The notes below the pieces were generated by a model that had not been told where the DNA came from, made no database searches, and worked only from the letters and a program-made list of their open reading frames with translations. Shown in pieces: positions 1-7,377 of a stretch of DNA of 41,948 nucleotides; within the stretch, counting starts at the first letter, position 1, and the number at the start of each line of letters is the position of its first letter. Source of the DNA: Proteobacteria bacterium HN_bin10 (lineage in GTDB: Bacteria; Pseudomonadota; Alphaproteobacteria; Caulobacterales; Aquidulcibacteraceae); NCBI GenBank assembly GCA_002083515.1, contig LWDN01000006.1, positions 12,981-54,928 of the forward strand, given 5' to 3'. Both the position numbers and the translations under genes were made by a program.

Positions 1-1244
1 CGCAGGGCATCGTGCAGGGCACGTACGAGACCTTCGCCGAAATGGGCCGCAAGCATTTCGGCGGCGACTGGTCGGGCAAGTGGATTCTCACGGCAGGCCT
101 GGGCGGCATGGGCGGGGCGCAGCCGCTCGCCGCGACGATGGCCGGCGCCTCGTGCTTGGCCATCGAATGCCAGAGCGATCGCATCGATAAGAGGTTGCAG
201 ACGCGCTATCTGGATAAGCGCGCCGAGACGCTCGATGACGCCATGAAGCTGATCGACGAGGCCCGCGCCAAGGGCGAGGCGATCTCGGTCGGTCTCCTGG
301 GCAACGCCGCTGAAATTCTGCCCGAGATGGTCAAGCGCGGCGTCCGTCCCGATGCGGTGACGGATCAGACCTCCGCGCATGACACGGTGAACGGTTATCT
401 GCCGGCGGGCTGGACGGTCGAGCGTTGGAACAAGACGCGCGTGCAGAATCCAGACGCCGTGCGCGAAGCGGCGTGCGCGTCGATTGCGCTGCACGTGCGG
501 GCGATGCTCGACTTCCACGCGATGGGCATTCCGGTTGTCGATTACGGCAACAACATCCGCCAAGTGGCGAAGGATCAGGGCGTCGAGGATGCGTTCGCTT
601 ATCCGGGCTTCGTGCCGGCTTATGTGCGCCCGCTCTTCTGCCGCGGCATCGGCCCGTTCCGCTGGGCCGCGCTCACCGGCGATCCCGCCGATATCGCCAA
701 GACTGACGCCAAGGTGAAGGAGCTCATTCCGGATGATGCGCACCTGCACCGCTGGCTCGACATGGCCAAGGAGCGCATCGCGTTCCAAGGCCTGCCGGCG
801 CGGATTTGCTGGGTGGGTCTGGGCCAGCGGCATCGGCTCGGGCTTGCATTCAACGAGATGGTGGCGAAGGGCGAGATCGGGCCGCTTGTTATCGGCCGCG
901 ATCATTTGGACTCAGGTTCGGTTGCCTCGCCCAATCGCGAGACCGAGAAGATGCGCGACGGCAGCGACGCGGTCAGCGATTGGCCGCTGCTCAATGCTTT
1001 GCTCAACACCGCGTCGGGCGCGACCTGGGTGTCGCTGCATCATGGCGGCGGCGTCGGCATGGGCTATTCACAGCATTCGGGCGTGGTGATCGTCTGCGAC
1101 GGAACGGAAGCCGCGGCCAAACGCATCGCGCGCGTCTTGTGGAACGATCCGGGCACGGGCGTCATGCGCCACGCCGATGCGGGCTATGACGAAGCGATCC
1201 AATGCGCGAAAGAGCAGGGACTCGATCTGCCGGCGCTGGATTAG
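1..1244 (+). CDS. hutU: Urocanate hydratase (urocanase), 3' part
   Basis: Urocanase hydrates urocanate to imidazolone propionate, the second step of histidine breakdown, in the cytoplasm with tightly bound NAD+. The frame is open from base 3, so the 5' end lies outside the window. About 413 of the usual roughly 555 residues are present. The glycine-rich NAD-binding motif GLGGMGGAQPLA lies near the start. The family signature FQGLPARICWVGLGQR is complete, and its Cys codon at 807-809 matches the active-site cysteine known from Pseudomonas urocanase. The C-terminal half (RDHLDSGSVASPNRETE, then HHGGGVGMGYSQHSG) is typical of the family. No other hut gene is visible; any operon partners must lie upstream. 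A palindromic repeat follows the stop codon. Confidence 0.97.
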   Translation, partial: QGIVQGTYETFAEMGRKHFGGDWSGKWILTAGLGGMGGAQPLAATMAGASCLAIECQSDRIDKRLQTRYLDKRAETLDDAMKLIDEARAKGEAISVGLLGNAAEILPEMVKRGVRPDAVTDQTSAHDTVNGYLPAGWTVERWNKTRVQNPDAVREAACASIALHVRAMLDFHAMGIPVVDYGNNIRQVAKDQGVEDAFAYPGFVPAYVRPLFCRGIGPFRWAALTGDPADIAKTDAKVKELIPDDAHLHRWLDMAKERIAFQGLPARICWVGLGQRHRLGLAFNEMVAKGEIGPLVIGRDHLDSGSVASPNRETEKMRDGSDAVSDWPLLNALLNTASGATWVSLHHGGGVGMGYSQHSGVVIVCDGTEAAAKRIARVLWNDPGTGVMRHADAGYDEAIQCAKEQGLDLPALD

Positions 1245-1250
1245 AGCAGA

Positions 1251-1341
1251 GGAGCGCGGGTCTTCAGACCCGCCTAAGTCGTTCTCATCCGCCGCTGCTC
1301 GCAATTGAGCACTGAAATGCGGGTCTGAAGACCCGCGGTCC
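1251..1341. repeat. Intergenic cruciform repeat, copy 1
   Basis: Two 23-base arms, 1251-1273 and 1319-1341, are inverted copies of each other with one mismatch. Each arm is itself a hairpin (GCGGGTCTTCAGACCCGC and GCGGGTCTGAAGACCCGC). The element fills the gap between the convergent hutU and lipoprotein genes. There is no clear T-run, so a terminator role is possible but not shown. Its ends (GGAGCGC and GCGGTCC) recur in the copy near 13.4 kb. Confidence 0.85.
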
Positions 1342-1355
1342 TTTATCGCGTTTCC

Positions 1356-1790
1356 TCAGCATCCCTCCGGATCGGCCATCCAGCCGAGCAACGCGCCGTC
1401 GGGCCCGCGCACTTCCGGCGCCTCGTAGCATTCGCCGCCCGGGTTCTCGCCGGGTCCACGCACGAAAATCGCCGCGCCTTCGCCGTCGATTTCGAGCGCC
1501 TCCGCGCGCGGCATGCTGCGCATCGCCGCCGGATCGCCCGTGGGCGCTCTGCAATCGTAACCGCCGCCATCGCCGAGCAGACGCACGCCGATCTCACCCT
1601 CGGCAGTCGGGCCGGCGTAGCTCACCCATCGCGTTTCCGGCGTCTTGGCGATGCAGGCGTCGATGTAAGGCAAGAGCTCAATGAGGCGCGCGTCCCAGCT
1701 TGACGGCGCAGAGTCAGGCGTCGGCGCTTCAGCCGTCGTTTGTCCGCACGCGGCAAGCATTGCCGCAAGCACCATCGCCATCCGCCGCAT
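1356..1790 (-). CDS. Small predicted lipoprotein, unknown function
   Basis: The product is 144 residues starting MRRMAMVLAAMLAACG, a lipoprotein signal with lipobox LAAC and Cys15 as the lipidated residue. The mature part is acidic and rich in Gly and Pro, with three more cysteines (near residues 38, 73 and 118) that could form disulfides in the periplasm. No known domain was recognised. The ATG lies two bases after the stop codon of the upstream YhhN-family gene, so the two are almost certainly co-transcribed and may be translationally coupled. The frame stays open far upstream, but the lipoprotein signal and the spacing fix this start. Confidence 0.75.
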   Translation of the reverse strand: MRRMAMVLAAMLAACGQTTAEAPTPDSAPSSWDARLIELLPYIDACIAKTPETRWVSYAGPTAEGEIGVRLLGDGGGYDCRAPTGDPAAMRSMPRAEALEIDGEGAAIFVRGPGENPGGECYEAPEVRGPDGALLGWMADPEGC

Positions 1791-1792
1791 CG

Positions 1793-2470
1793 CTACACTC
1801 CCGCGCGCACAATGATGATGAGACCGAGGACGATCAGCACCTGCGCCGCCGCATAGGTCCACCAGACCAAAGGCGCGGTGATGCGCCGGATCGGCGCATC
1901 GGCCGGCAAGCGGAAGAGTTCCGTCGCCAGCACGAAGTCGCTGATCAGGAAGAGCACGGCACCCAAAGCCGCCGGCCAGCCGATCCAGGGCAGCCACATG
2001 GCGGCGACGCCCATGCCGGTGATGGCGATGGAATAGGGCACGACGCCGAGCGCCATCCAGCCGAGCTTCGGCGCCATCCAAATGAGAAACCCGACCGCTG
2101 TCGCGATCACTGCCGCCATGGCGACGTAGCGCGGCAGGAGCGGCGCGTTGTCGCCGGAGAAAAACCAGATCGCGCCAAACATCAGCACGTAGAGCAATTG
2201 CGCCAACAGGAAGGAGAGGATGCCAAACGGCAGCGTCCATTTCTTGTCGAAGGCCAGGAAGAAGTCGCCCAGCGCCGAAAACCCGATCGCGGCGACAAGC
2301 GGAAACGGCGCGCCGGCGGTCACAAGCGCCGCGGCGAACGCCGCCATGAACGCCGACTTCACCAGGGCGCGCATCCATGTGCGCGGCCGGTGCAGGAAGT
2401 AGGCGCCGTACGCGACGGCAGCCGCGAGCCCCAAGCTCGTCAACGCCCAGAAGGCGGCCCCGAATTCCAT
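1793..2470 (-). CDS. YhhN/TMEM86-family membrane protein (lysoplasmalogenase-like)
   Basis: This 225-residue protein is almost entirely hydrophobic, with about seven or eight transmembrane helices. Two conserved acidic motifs of the YhhN/TMEM86 family are present: SALGDFFLAF near residue 67 and LISDFVLATE near residue 175. Eukaryotic TMEM86B hydrolyses the vinyl-ether bond of lysoplasmalogen. Some bacterial members have lysoplasmalogenase activity, but the substrate here is unknown. The ATG at 2470 is preferred over an in-frame TTG three codons upstream. It is transcribed divergently from the SDR gene and followed two bases later by the small lipoprotein gene. Confidence 0.85.
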   Translation of the reverse strand: MEFGAAFWALTSLGLAAAVAYGAYFLHRPRTWMRALVKSAFMAAFAAALVTAGAPFPLVAAIGFSALGDFFLAFDKKWTLPFGILSFLLAQLLYVLMFGAIWFFSGDNAPLLPRYVAMAAVIATAVGFLIWMAPKLGWMALGVVPYSIAITGMGVAAMWLPWIGWPAALGAVLFLISDFVLATELFRLPADAPIRRITAPLVWWTYAAAQVLIVLGLIIIVRAGV

Positions 2471-2599
2471 GGTTTCCAAGCCGGCCCCCGTTCCGTTGAC
2501 GGCAGAATTACCTCAAGCCCAAGCTGACGCAACGCTAGTTTGCCTTTGTCGGCGCTGCGGATAGAACGCCACCGCGCGTTGGCGTTGGTGGAGGAGAAG

Positions 2600-3382
2600 A
2601 TGCGGCTTTCGTCAGATATCGCGGCTGTGGTGACGGGCGGGGCCTCTGGTCTGGGCAAGGCCACGGTGCAGCAATTGCGCGCCGATGGGGTGAAGGTCTC
2701 CATCTTCGACCGCGACGAGGAGCGCGGCAAAGCCGCCGCCGATGAACTCGGCGCCACGTTCTGCAAAGTCGACGTCACCAGCGACGAGAGCGTGACCGCC
2801 GGCTTCGAAGCGGCGCGGAAGGCCAATGGTCAAGAGCGCATTTTGGTGTGCTGCGCCGGCATCGGCTCGGCGATGAAGACCGCCAGCCGCTCGAAAGAGA
2901 CCGGCGAGATCAAGCACTTCCCGCTGAACATTTTCGAGCTGACCATTCAAGTCAATCTGATCGGCACCTTCCGCTGCGTGGCCAAGTCGGCCGCCGGCAT
3001 GCTCACGCTGGAACCGCTGGATGGCGGCGAACGAGGAGCCATAGTGATGACGGCGTCGATCGCCGCCGAGGACGGACAGATGGGACAGGCGGCGTACTCG
3101 GCCTCGAAGGGCGGCGTCGTCGGCATGACCTTGCCGATCGCGCGCGACCTCTCGGGCGAGGGCATCCGCATCAACACCATCCTGCCGGGCATCTTCGAAA
3201 CGCCCTTGATGATGGGCGCGCCGGAGAAGGTGAAGGAAGCGTTGGCGGCGAGCGTGCCGTTCCCGAAGCGGCTCGGAAACCCTAATGAATACGCCTCTCT
3301 CGCTCTCGAAATGATTCGCAATCCCTACTTCAACGGCGAAGACGTGCGCCTCGACGGCGCCATTCGCATGGGTCTGCGCTAA
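2600..3382 (+). CDS. Short-chain dehydrogenase, type-2 3-hydroxyacyl-CoA dehydrogenase-like
   Basis: This 260-residue classical SDR has the cofactor motif TGGASGLG near residue 12, the catalytic Ser in MTASIAAEDG and the YSASK active site (Tyr and Lys). The C-terminal pattern VPFPKRLGNPNEYA followed by GEDVRLDGAIRM is characteristic of the HSD17B10/HADH2-like group, which oxidises 3-hydroxyacyl-CoA with NAD+ in fatty-acid or branched-chain catabolism. The exact substrate is inferred from this resemblance. The ATG at 2600 has a GAGGAG ribosome site just upstream; a TTG 60 bases earlier would add a tail unlike the family. It stands alone, diverging from the YhhN gene. Confidence 0.92.
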   Translation: MRLSSDIAAVVTGGASGLGKATVQQLRADGVKVSIFDRDEERGKAAADELGATFCKVDVTSDESVTAGFEAARKANGQERILVCCAGIGSAMKTASRSKETGEIKHFPLNIFELTIQVNLIGTFRCVAKSAAGMLTLEPLDGGERGAIVMTASIAAEDGQMGQAAYSASKGGVVGMTLPIARDLSGEGIRINTILPGIFETPLMMGAPEKVKEALAASVPFPKRLGNPNEYASLALEMIRNPYFNGEDVRLDGAIRMGLR

Positions 3383-3700
3383 ATCGCGACGCCTAATTTT
3401 CGTTGATTTATGTGCATTTTCGCAACATAAGCGGCGTCCGGGCATGAGAAATCCCGTGCAAAGCGGCGCTTTTTCGTTGCGACTCACGCGGCGTCATGCG
3501 AGGGAATCCGCCCGCAACCGCTGAAAACCGCGAAAAACGTGGCTTTTCGGCGTATTTCGAGAGAGGCGCGGTCACGCTCCATCAAGAAATGAGTGGCATT
3601 CACTCAAGCGCCGGCGCGGCAAAGGGCACGATCGAGACGCCCGACCCGCAACCGGTTGTTGAGCAACCACATGACAACCTTTGAGAAGGGAAACACGACA
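3383..3700 (+). other. Gene-free upstream region and leader of the HU gene
   Basis: These 318 bases between the SDR stop and the HU start hold no convincing gene. They are richer in A and T near 3395-3435 and contain several short inverted motifs, for example TGAGTGGCATTCACTCA at 3589-3605. The likely HU promoter is in the AT-rich part, which would leave a leader of about 260 bases. A 62-codon open frame at 3496-3684 has no family resemblance and was not called. Confidence 0.5.
3403..3431 (+). promoter_or_regulatory. Possible sigma-70 promoter for the HU gene
   Basis: TTGATT (3403-3408) and CATAAG (3426-3431) are separated by 17 bases and sit in the most AT-rich part of this intergenic region. 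Each hexamer matches four of six consensus bases. This is a weak, purely sequence-based call. Confidence 0.3.
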
Positions 3701-4102
3701 ATGGCCAAGAAGGCAGCGAAGAAGAAGGCGCCAGCTACCAAGAAGTCCGCCGCGCGCAAGAGCGCCAAGAAGGCCGCTCCGGCTGCCGCAAAGCCGGTCC
3801 GCGTCACCGCAATCGCCGGCAAGACGGTCACCGCCAGCGCGCTGCTGCAGTCGGTCGCCGATCACCTGGGCGTCAAGAAGTCGGAAGCCAAGGCGATGAC
3901 CGAAGGCTATCTCGACGTGGTGAAGGCCTACGTGCTGAAGGGCGCGAAGGTGAAGATCGGCGATGTCGGCATGATCATGATCCGCCACCGCAAGGCGCGC
4001 ATGGGCCGCAACCCGCAAACGGGCGAGCCGGTCAAGATCAAGGCGTCGAAGAAGCTGGCGTTCCGCCAGTCGGCCGTGATGAAGGCCGCCGTCGCCCGCT
4101 AA
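3701..4102 (+). CDS. HU-family DNA-binding protein with lysine-rich N-terminal tail
   Basis: This 133-residue nucleoid protein has residues 1-32 rich in Lys and Ala (AKKAAKKKAPATKK), like histone H1 tails. An HU/IHF core follows from about residue 38 and ends with the DNA-arm signature GRNPQTGEPVKIKASKK near residues 103-118. HU dimers bend and compact DNA; the basic tail would add sequence-independent contacts. Plain HU is about 90 residues, so the tail is an extension. The ATG at 3701 has a GAGAAGGG site upstream. An in-frame ATG at 3671 lacks one. A strong terminator follows, so it is probably transcribed alone. Confidence 0.93.
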   Translation: MAKKAAKKKAPATKKSAARKSAKKAAPAAAKPVRVTAIAGKTVTASALLQSVADHLGVKKSEAKAMTEGYLDVVKAYVLKGAKVKIGDVGMIMIRHRKARMGRNPQTGEPVKIKASKKLAFRQSAVMKAAVAR

Positions 4103-4145
4103 TTGCGGCGCGCAAAGTTAGAAACACGACCCTCGGGTTGTCGAG

Positions 4146-4180
4146 ACGGCCGGCGCGCTACGAAGCGCCGGCCGTTTTTC
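4146..4180 (+). terminator. Rho-independent terminator after the HU gene
   Basis: An 11-base perfect GC-rich stem (ACGGCCGGCGC, 4146-4156, with its complement 4165-4175) and an 8-base loop are followed by TTTTT. It lies 43 bases after the HU stop. The minus-strand direction has no T-run, so it acts mainly on the HU transcript. Confidence 0.9.
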
Positions 4181-4181
4181 G

Positions 4182-4385
4182 TTAGCGCGCCTTGGCGCTC
4201 CGCGCCATCACGCTCTCGCCGCCGACGCCCCAATTGTCGGTGTCGACTTCGTCGATGACGACGATTGTGGTCGCGGGGTTCTTGTTGAGCACGCGCTGCA
4301 ACAATTCCGTGGCGCCCCGGATCAGCTCGGCCTTCTGCTCGGCCGTAGCACCAGTTTTTGTGATCTTGATATTCACGTAGGGCAT
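4182..4385 (-). CDS. 4-oxalocrotonate tautomerase family protein
   Basis: This 67-residue protein begins MPYVNIKITK. Removal of Met exposes the N-terminal Pro that acts as catalytic base in this superfamily. The C-terminal region DNWGVGGESV is typical of small 4-OT-like tautomerases, which isomerise enol and keto acids as small oligomers. The true substrate cannot be told from sequence. Its ATG follows the stop of the DUF2277 gene after one base, making it the last gene of an operon with DUF2277 and the aldo/keto reductase. Confidence 0.92.
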   Translation of the reverse strand: MPYVNIKITKTGATAEQKAELIRGATELLQRVLNKNPATTIVVIDEVDTDNWGVGGESVMARSAKAR

Positions 4386-4386
4386 A

Positions 4387-4668
4387 TCAGGCCTCCGCCG
4401 ACCTGCCGAAGCGCTCGGCGGCGCGGGCCTTGGCTTTTGCCGCCTCCACGTCGCGGTCCTTCGCCGGCGCATTGGTTTCGAGCGACGTGAGCAGGCGCTT
4501 GGCGGCGGCGAACACCTCATCGATGGCCGCGTTGAACGCCGCTTCGTTCGCTTTGGACGGGGCGTTGTAGCCCGAGAGCTTGCGCACGAATTGCAGCGAC
4601 GCGGCGCGGATTTCGTCGTCCGTCGCCGGCGGATCGAAATTGAACAGCGTCTTGATGTTGCGGCACAT
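4387..4668 (-). CDS. DUF2277 family protein
   Basis: This 93-residue protein begins MCRNIKTLFNFDPPATDDEI, the hallmark start of the DUF2277 family, followed by a helical part with the conserved FVRKLSGYNAPSKANEAAF. The N-terminal cysteine in MCRNI is conserved in the family. The function is unknown; members are small, probably cytoplasmic, and the shape vaguely recalls a J-domain-like helical bundle, which I cannot support further. It sits 12 bases after the aldo/keto reductase stop and one base before the tautomerase. Confidence 0.9.
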   Translation of the reverse strand: MCRNIKTLFNFDPPATDDEIRAASLQFVRKLSGYNAPSKANEAAFNAAIDEVFAAAKRLLTSLETNAPAKDRDVEAAKAKARAAERFGRSAEA

Positions 4669-4680
4669 GAGGCGCCTCGC

Positions 4681-5664
4681 TCAGAAAAATCCCGAAACAG
4701 GGTGGGGGACATAAGGCTCTTCCAAACGCTTCACCTCATCGGCGCTCAGCGTCACATCGACCGCGGCGATCGCGTCCTCGAGTTGCACGAGTTTCGTAGC
4801 GCCGATGATAGGAGCGCTCACTTCGGGCTTGGAGAAATGCCACGCGAGCGCGACTTGGCCGCGCGATATGCCGCGTTCAGATGCGATTTCGCCTACGCGC
4901 TCGATCACGGCGCGGTCGGCCTCCGCGGTCTTGCGATAGAGGTAGGTTCCGAACTTGTCGGTCTCGCTGCGTTCGGTTTTCTCGTCGGGCGCGCGCGCCA
5001 GCCGCCCGCGCGCCAGCGGCGACCACGGGATCACTCCAATGCCCTGATTGCGGCAGAGCGGCAGCATCTCGCGCTCTTCCTCGCGATAGATCAAGTTCAA
5101 ATGGTTCTGCATCGAGACGAAGCGGGCCCAGCCGTTGGCGTTCTGCAGCGCCAACGCCTGCATGAATTGCCACGCCCACATCGAGGAAGCGCCGATATAG
5201 CGCGCCTTGCCGCTCTTCACCACGTCGTGCAGCGCTTCGAGCGTCTCCTCGATCGGGACGTCGGGATCGTAGCGGTGAATCTGGTAGAGATCGACATAGT
5301 CGGTGCCGAGCCGGCGCAGGCTGTTGTCGATCTCGGTGAGGATGGCCTTGCGCGAGAGGCCTTTGCCGTTGGGATCGCCGGGCCGCATCTCGCCATGCAC
5401 TTTCGTGGCGATCACCACTTCGTCGCGTCTGGCGTATTTGGCGATGGCGCGGCCCAGGAATTCCTCGCTGGTGCCGAACGAATAGACGTTGGCGGTGTCG
5501 AAGAAATTGATGCCGGCCTCGATGGCGCGCTTGTAGAAGGGCTGCGAGGCCGCTTCGTCGAGCGCCCAGGGATGGGCGCCGCCGGCGCCGTTGGCATAGG
5601 CCATCGTGCCGAGGCAGATGCGCGAGACCTTGAGGCCGGAGCGGCCGAGGTTGACGTATTTCAT
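4681..5664 (-). CDS. Aldo/keto reductase (YajO-like)
   Basis: This 327-residue NADPH-dependent oxidoreductase of the aldo/keto reductase superfamily has a TIM-barrel fold. The catalytic tetrad is visible: Asp56 (FFDTANVY), Tyr61, Lys88 (VIATKVHG) and His130 (YQIHRYD). The segments IPWSPLARGRLAR and GASSMWAWQF match the YajO-type group. The physiological substrate is unknown. The ATG at 5664 follows a GGAG site in CTGGAGACC; an upstream in-frame start would run through the repeat element. First gene of the operon with DUF2277 and the tautomerase. Confidence 0.93.
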   Translation of the reverse strand: MKYVNLGRSGLKVSRICLGTMAYANGAGGAHPWALDEAASQPFYKRAIEAGINFFDTANVYSFGTSEEFLGRAIAKYARRDEVVIATKVHGEMRPGDPNGKGLSRKAILTEIDNSLRRLGTDYVDLYQIHRYDPDVPIEETLEALHDVVKSGKARYIGASSMWAWQFMQALALQNANGWARFVSMQNHLNLIYREEEREMLPLCRNQGIGVIPWSPLARGRLARAPDEKTERSETDKFGTYLYRKTAEADRAVIERVGEIASERGISRGQVALAWHFSKPEVSAPIIGATKLVQLEDAIAAVDVTLSADEVKRLEEPYVPHPVSGFF

Positions 5665-5707
5665 CGCGCGGTCTCCAGTGTTGTCATTGGCGCGCCTGCC
5701 ACCCAAC

Positions 5708-5755
5708 TGGAGCGCGGGCCTCCGGCCCGCGTGCGAGGCGGAGCCTCGCGCTCCA
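5708..5755. repeat. Intergenic cruciform repeat, copy 2
   Basis: Outer arms TGGAGCGCG (5708-5716) and CGCGCTCCA (5747-5755) enclose two hairpins, GCGGGCCTCCGGCCCGC and GCGAGGCGGAGCCTCGC. The architecture matches the copies near 1.3 and 13.4 kb. It lies between the ABC ATPase stop and the aldo/keto reductase start, both minus-strand genes. Confidence 0.85.
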
Positions 5756-5802
5756 ACCAACAAGCGCCGGCACTCCGTCTTGCCCCGGAATGACGAAATG
5801 CG

Positions 5803-6747
5803 TCACGCCGTCAGCTCCATGAACACATCTTCCAGATCGGGTTCCTGGATGGAAAGATCCTTGATGGTGACGCCCGCCGCGCGCACACGATCGAGCAATT
5901 CCTCCACCGAGTGCTCACTGGTCCGGTAGGTGAGGGCGAAGGCGCCGGTATTCTTCATGGCGAAGGTGACGTCCTCGAAACCCTTCAACGGCGGCGCGAC
6001 CGGGGCCTGCGGCGTCACCACCAGAGTTTTCTGATCCAGGCGCGAGATCAGTTTCGACGTCGGCTCGCAGGCGATGACATTGCCGTGGTTTATAATGGCG
6101 ATGGTGTCGCAGAGTTCTTGCGCCTCTTCGAGATAGTGCGTGGTCAGCACGATGGTGACGCCCTGGGCGTGCAGCGAGCGCACATAATCCCAGAGCTGTC
6201 GGCGCAATTCGACATCGACGCCCGCGGTCGGCTCGTCCAGCACCAGCACCGGCGGGGCGTGAACCATCGCCTTCGCCACCAGCAGCCGCCGCTTCATGCC
6301 GCCGGAGAGTGTCCGCGCATAGGCGTCGCGTTTGTCCCAGAGCCCGACGGCCTTCAAGATTTCTTCCGTCCGCCGCTCGCTCTTCGGCACGCCGTAATAG
6401 CCGGCTTGAATCTCAAGCGCCTCGGCCGGGGAGAAGAACGGGTCCATGTTCAGTTCTTGCGGCACGATGCCGATGGCGCCGCGCGCGTTCATCGGATCGG
6501 AATCGATATCGCGACCCCAGATCGATGCAGTTCCGCCGCTCTTCACCACCAGGCCGCCGAGGATGTTGATGAAGGTCGATTTGCCGGCGCCGTTCGGTCC
6601 CAACAGGCCGAAGAACGACCCGCGCGGGATGGCGAGGTCGATGCTTTTCAGCGCGTGCACGGCCTGGCCCTTGCCTTGCGCCGCGTAGGTCTTGTCGAGA
6701 CCGCGCGCTTCGATGGCGAAGTCGGGCGGCGTTTGTGGTGTCGGCAT
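5803..6747 (-). CDS. ABC transporter ATP-binding protein (DrrA/ABC-2 type)
   Basis: This 314-residue nucleotide-binding subunit has Walker A GPNGAGKST (residues 50-58), the Q-loop Gln97, signature LSGGM (147-151), Walker B VLVLDEP with Asp171 and Glu172, and H-loop His204. The extra C-terminal region ending EPDLEDVFMELTA is typical of DrrA/CcmA-like ATPases that energise ABC-2 exporters of drugs, polysaccharides or lipids. An AGGAAA site precedes the ATG at 6747. No ABC-2 permease lies beside it: downstream is a repeat and the aldo/keto reductase, upstream a divergent gene. The membrane partner must be encoded elsewhere. Confidence 0.95.
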   Translation of the reverse strand: MPTPQTPPDFAIEARGLDKTYAAQGKGQAVHALKSIDLAIPRGSFFGLLGPNGAGKSTFINILGGLVVKSGGTASIWGRDIDSDPMNARGAIGIVPQELNMDPFFSPAEALEIQAGYYGVPKSERRTEEILKAVGLWDKRDAYARTLSGGMKRRLLVAKAMVHAPPVLVLDEPTAGVDVELRRQLWDYVRSLHAQGVTIVLTTHYLEEAQELCDTIAIINHGNVIACEPTSKLISRLDQKTLVVTPQAPVAPPLKGFEDVTFAMKNTGAFALTYRTSEHSVEELLDRVRAAGVTIKDLSIQEPDLEDVFMELTA

Positions 6748-6839
6748 GGATTTCCTGGAGCTGGCCGCATTGCGCGGGCGCGCGATGCGCTCTAGGTACG
6801 GGCGCGCTGCAACCGCTTCAACCCGGGCCGTGACCAGAA

Positions 6840-7037
6840 ATGGCGAAACTTCACGACAATCCGATCGGCGACGCGCCGGAGGTAATCGAGGTGACCTCGC
6901 GCCGGGTGAAGTGCGATGGCGGCGGCGGCGCGCTCGGCCATCCAGTCGTCTATTACGACATGGGCGAGGAGAGCTTCGTCGAGTGCGGCTATTGCGACCG
7001 CCGCTTCGTGCTGGCTAAAGGCAGAAATGAGCACTGA
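6840..7037 (+). CDS. CHCC zinc-finger domain protein
   Basis: This 65-residue protein matches the CHCC zinc-finger family, related to a small subunit of mitochondrial complex I (NDUFS6). The ligand set is CDGGGGALGHPVVYYDMG, then VECGYCDRRF, giving Cys, His, Cys, Cys. Bacterial members are short, cytoplasmic and functionally ill defined. No obvious ribosome site precedes the ATG. The last 11 bases overlap the start of the next small gene. Confidence 0.9.
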   Translation: MAKLHDNPIGDAPEVIEVTSRRVKCDGGGGALGHPVVYYDMGEESFVECGYCDRRFVLAKGRNEH

Positions 7038-7344
7038 AGGCCGAGCGACGGTTGGGTCACTCTACAAAGTGGCTTGCCTCGTGTCGGCCGCGATCGGCTT
7101 AGTAACGGCGTTTCCGTTCGTCGTGTATATGTTCGTTTTGGGTTTCGCTAGCCTCGCTGGTGGCGGCCTTCTAGGCTTGCTCGTCAGCGCGGCGCTCTTG
7201 CTCTCGATCGCTTGGGGACTGTGGCATTCGGTATCTCAACTGAAGTCGACAGCTTTGTCTTCATTTGTGGTGCCGACAATTTTTGGTGTTGCCGGAGCAG
7301 TGCTGACTTATTCGTTTCGCAGCGGGTCTCAACCGGGGTTCTGA
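7027..7344 (+). CDS. Small hypothetical membrane protein
   Basis: This 105-residue product has about three hydrophobic segments (near residues 13-35, 40-62 and 77-97) and no recognised family. The ATG at 7027 overlaps the 3' end of the zinc-finger gene and has AAAGGCAG just upstream. Codon use is visibly less GC-biased than in neighbours, with third positions often A or T, which hints at recent acquisition or weak selection. It could also be a chance frame; the regular hydrophobic pattern favours a real gene. Confidence 0.55.
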   Translation: MSTEGRATVGSLYKVACLVSAAIGLVTAFPFVVYMFVLGFASLAGGGLLGLLVSAALLLSIAWGLWHSVSQLKSTALSSFVVPTIFGVAGAVLTYSFRSGSQPGF

Positions 7345-7377
7345 TCCCTGTCCCTGCGCGCCCCGGCGGGCACTTGA

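Noticed and set aside
1791..2378. N-terminal extension of the small lipoprotein frame
   Set aside because: It overlaps the YhhN-family gene in another frame, and the lipoprotein signal at 1790 marks the real start.
3496..3684. 62-codon open frame in the HU upstream region
   Set aside because: No ribosome site, no homology pattern, and it overlaps the HU leader.
4591..5793. Plus-strand open frame of 400 codons opposite the aldo/keto reductase
   Set aside because: Antisense to a gene with an intact catalytic tetrad; it also runs through the cruciform repeat.
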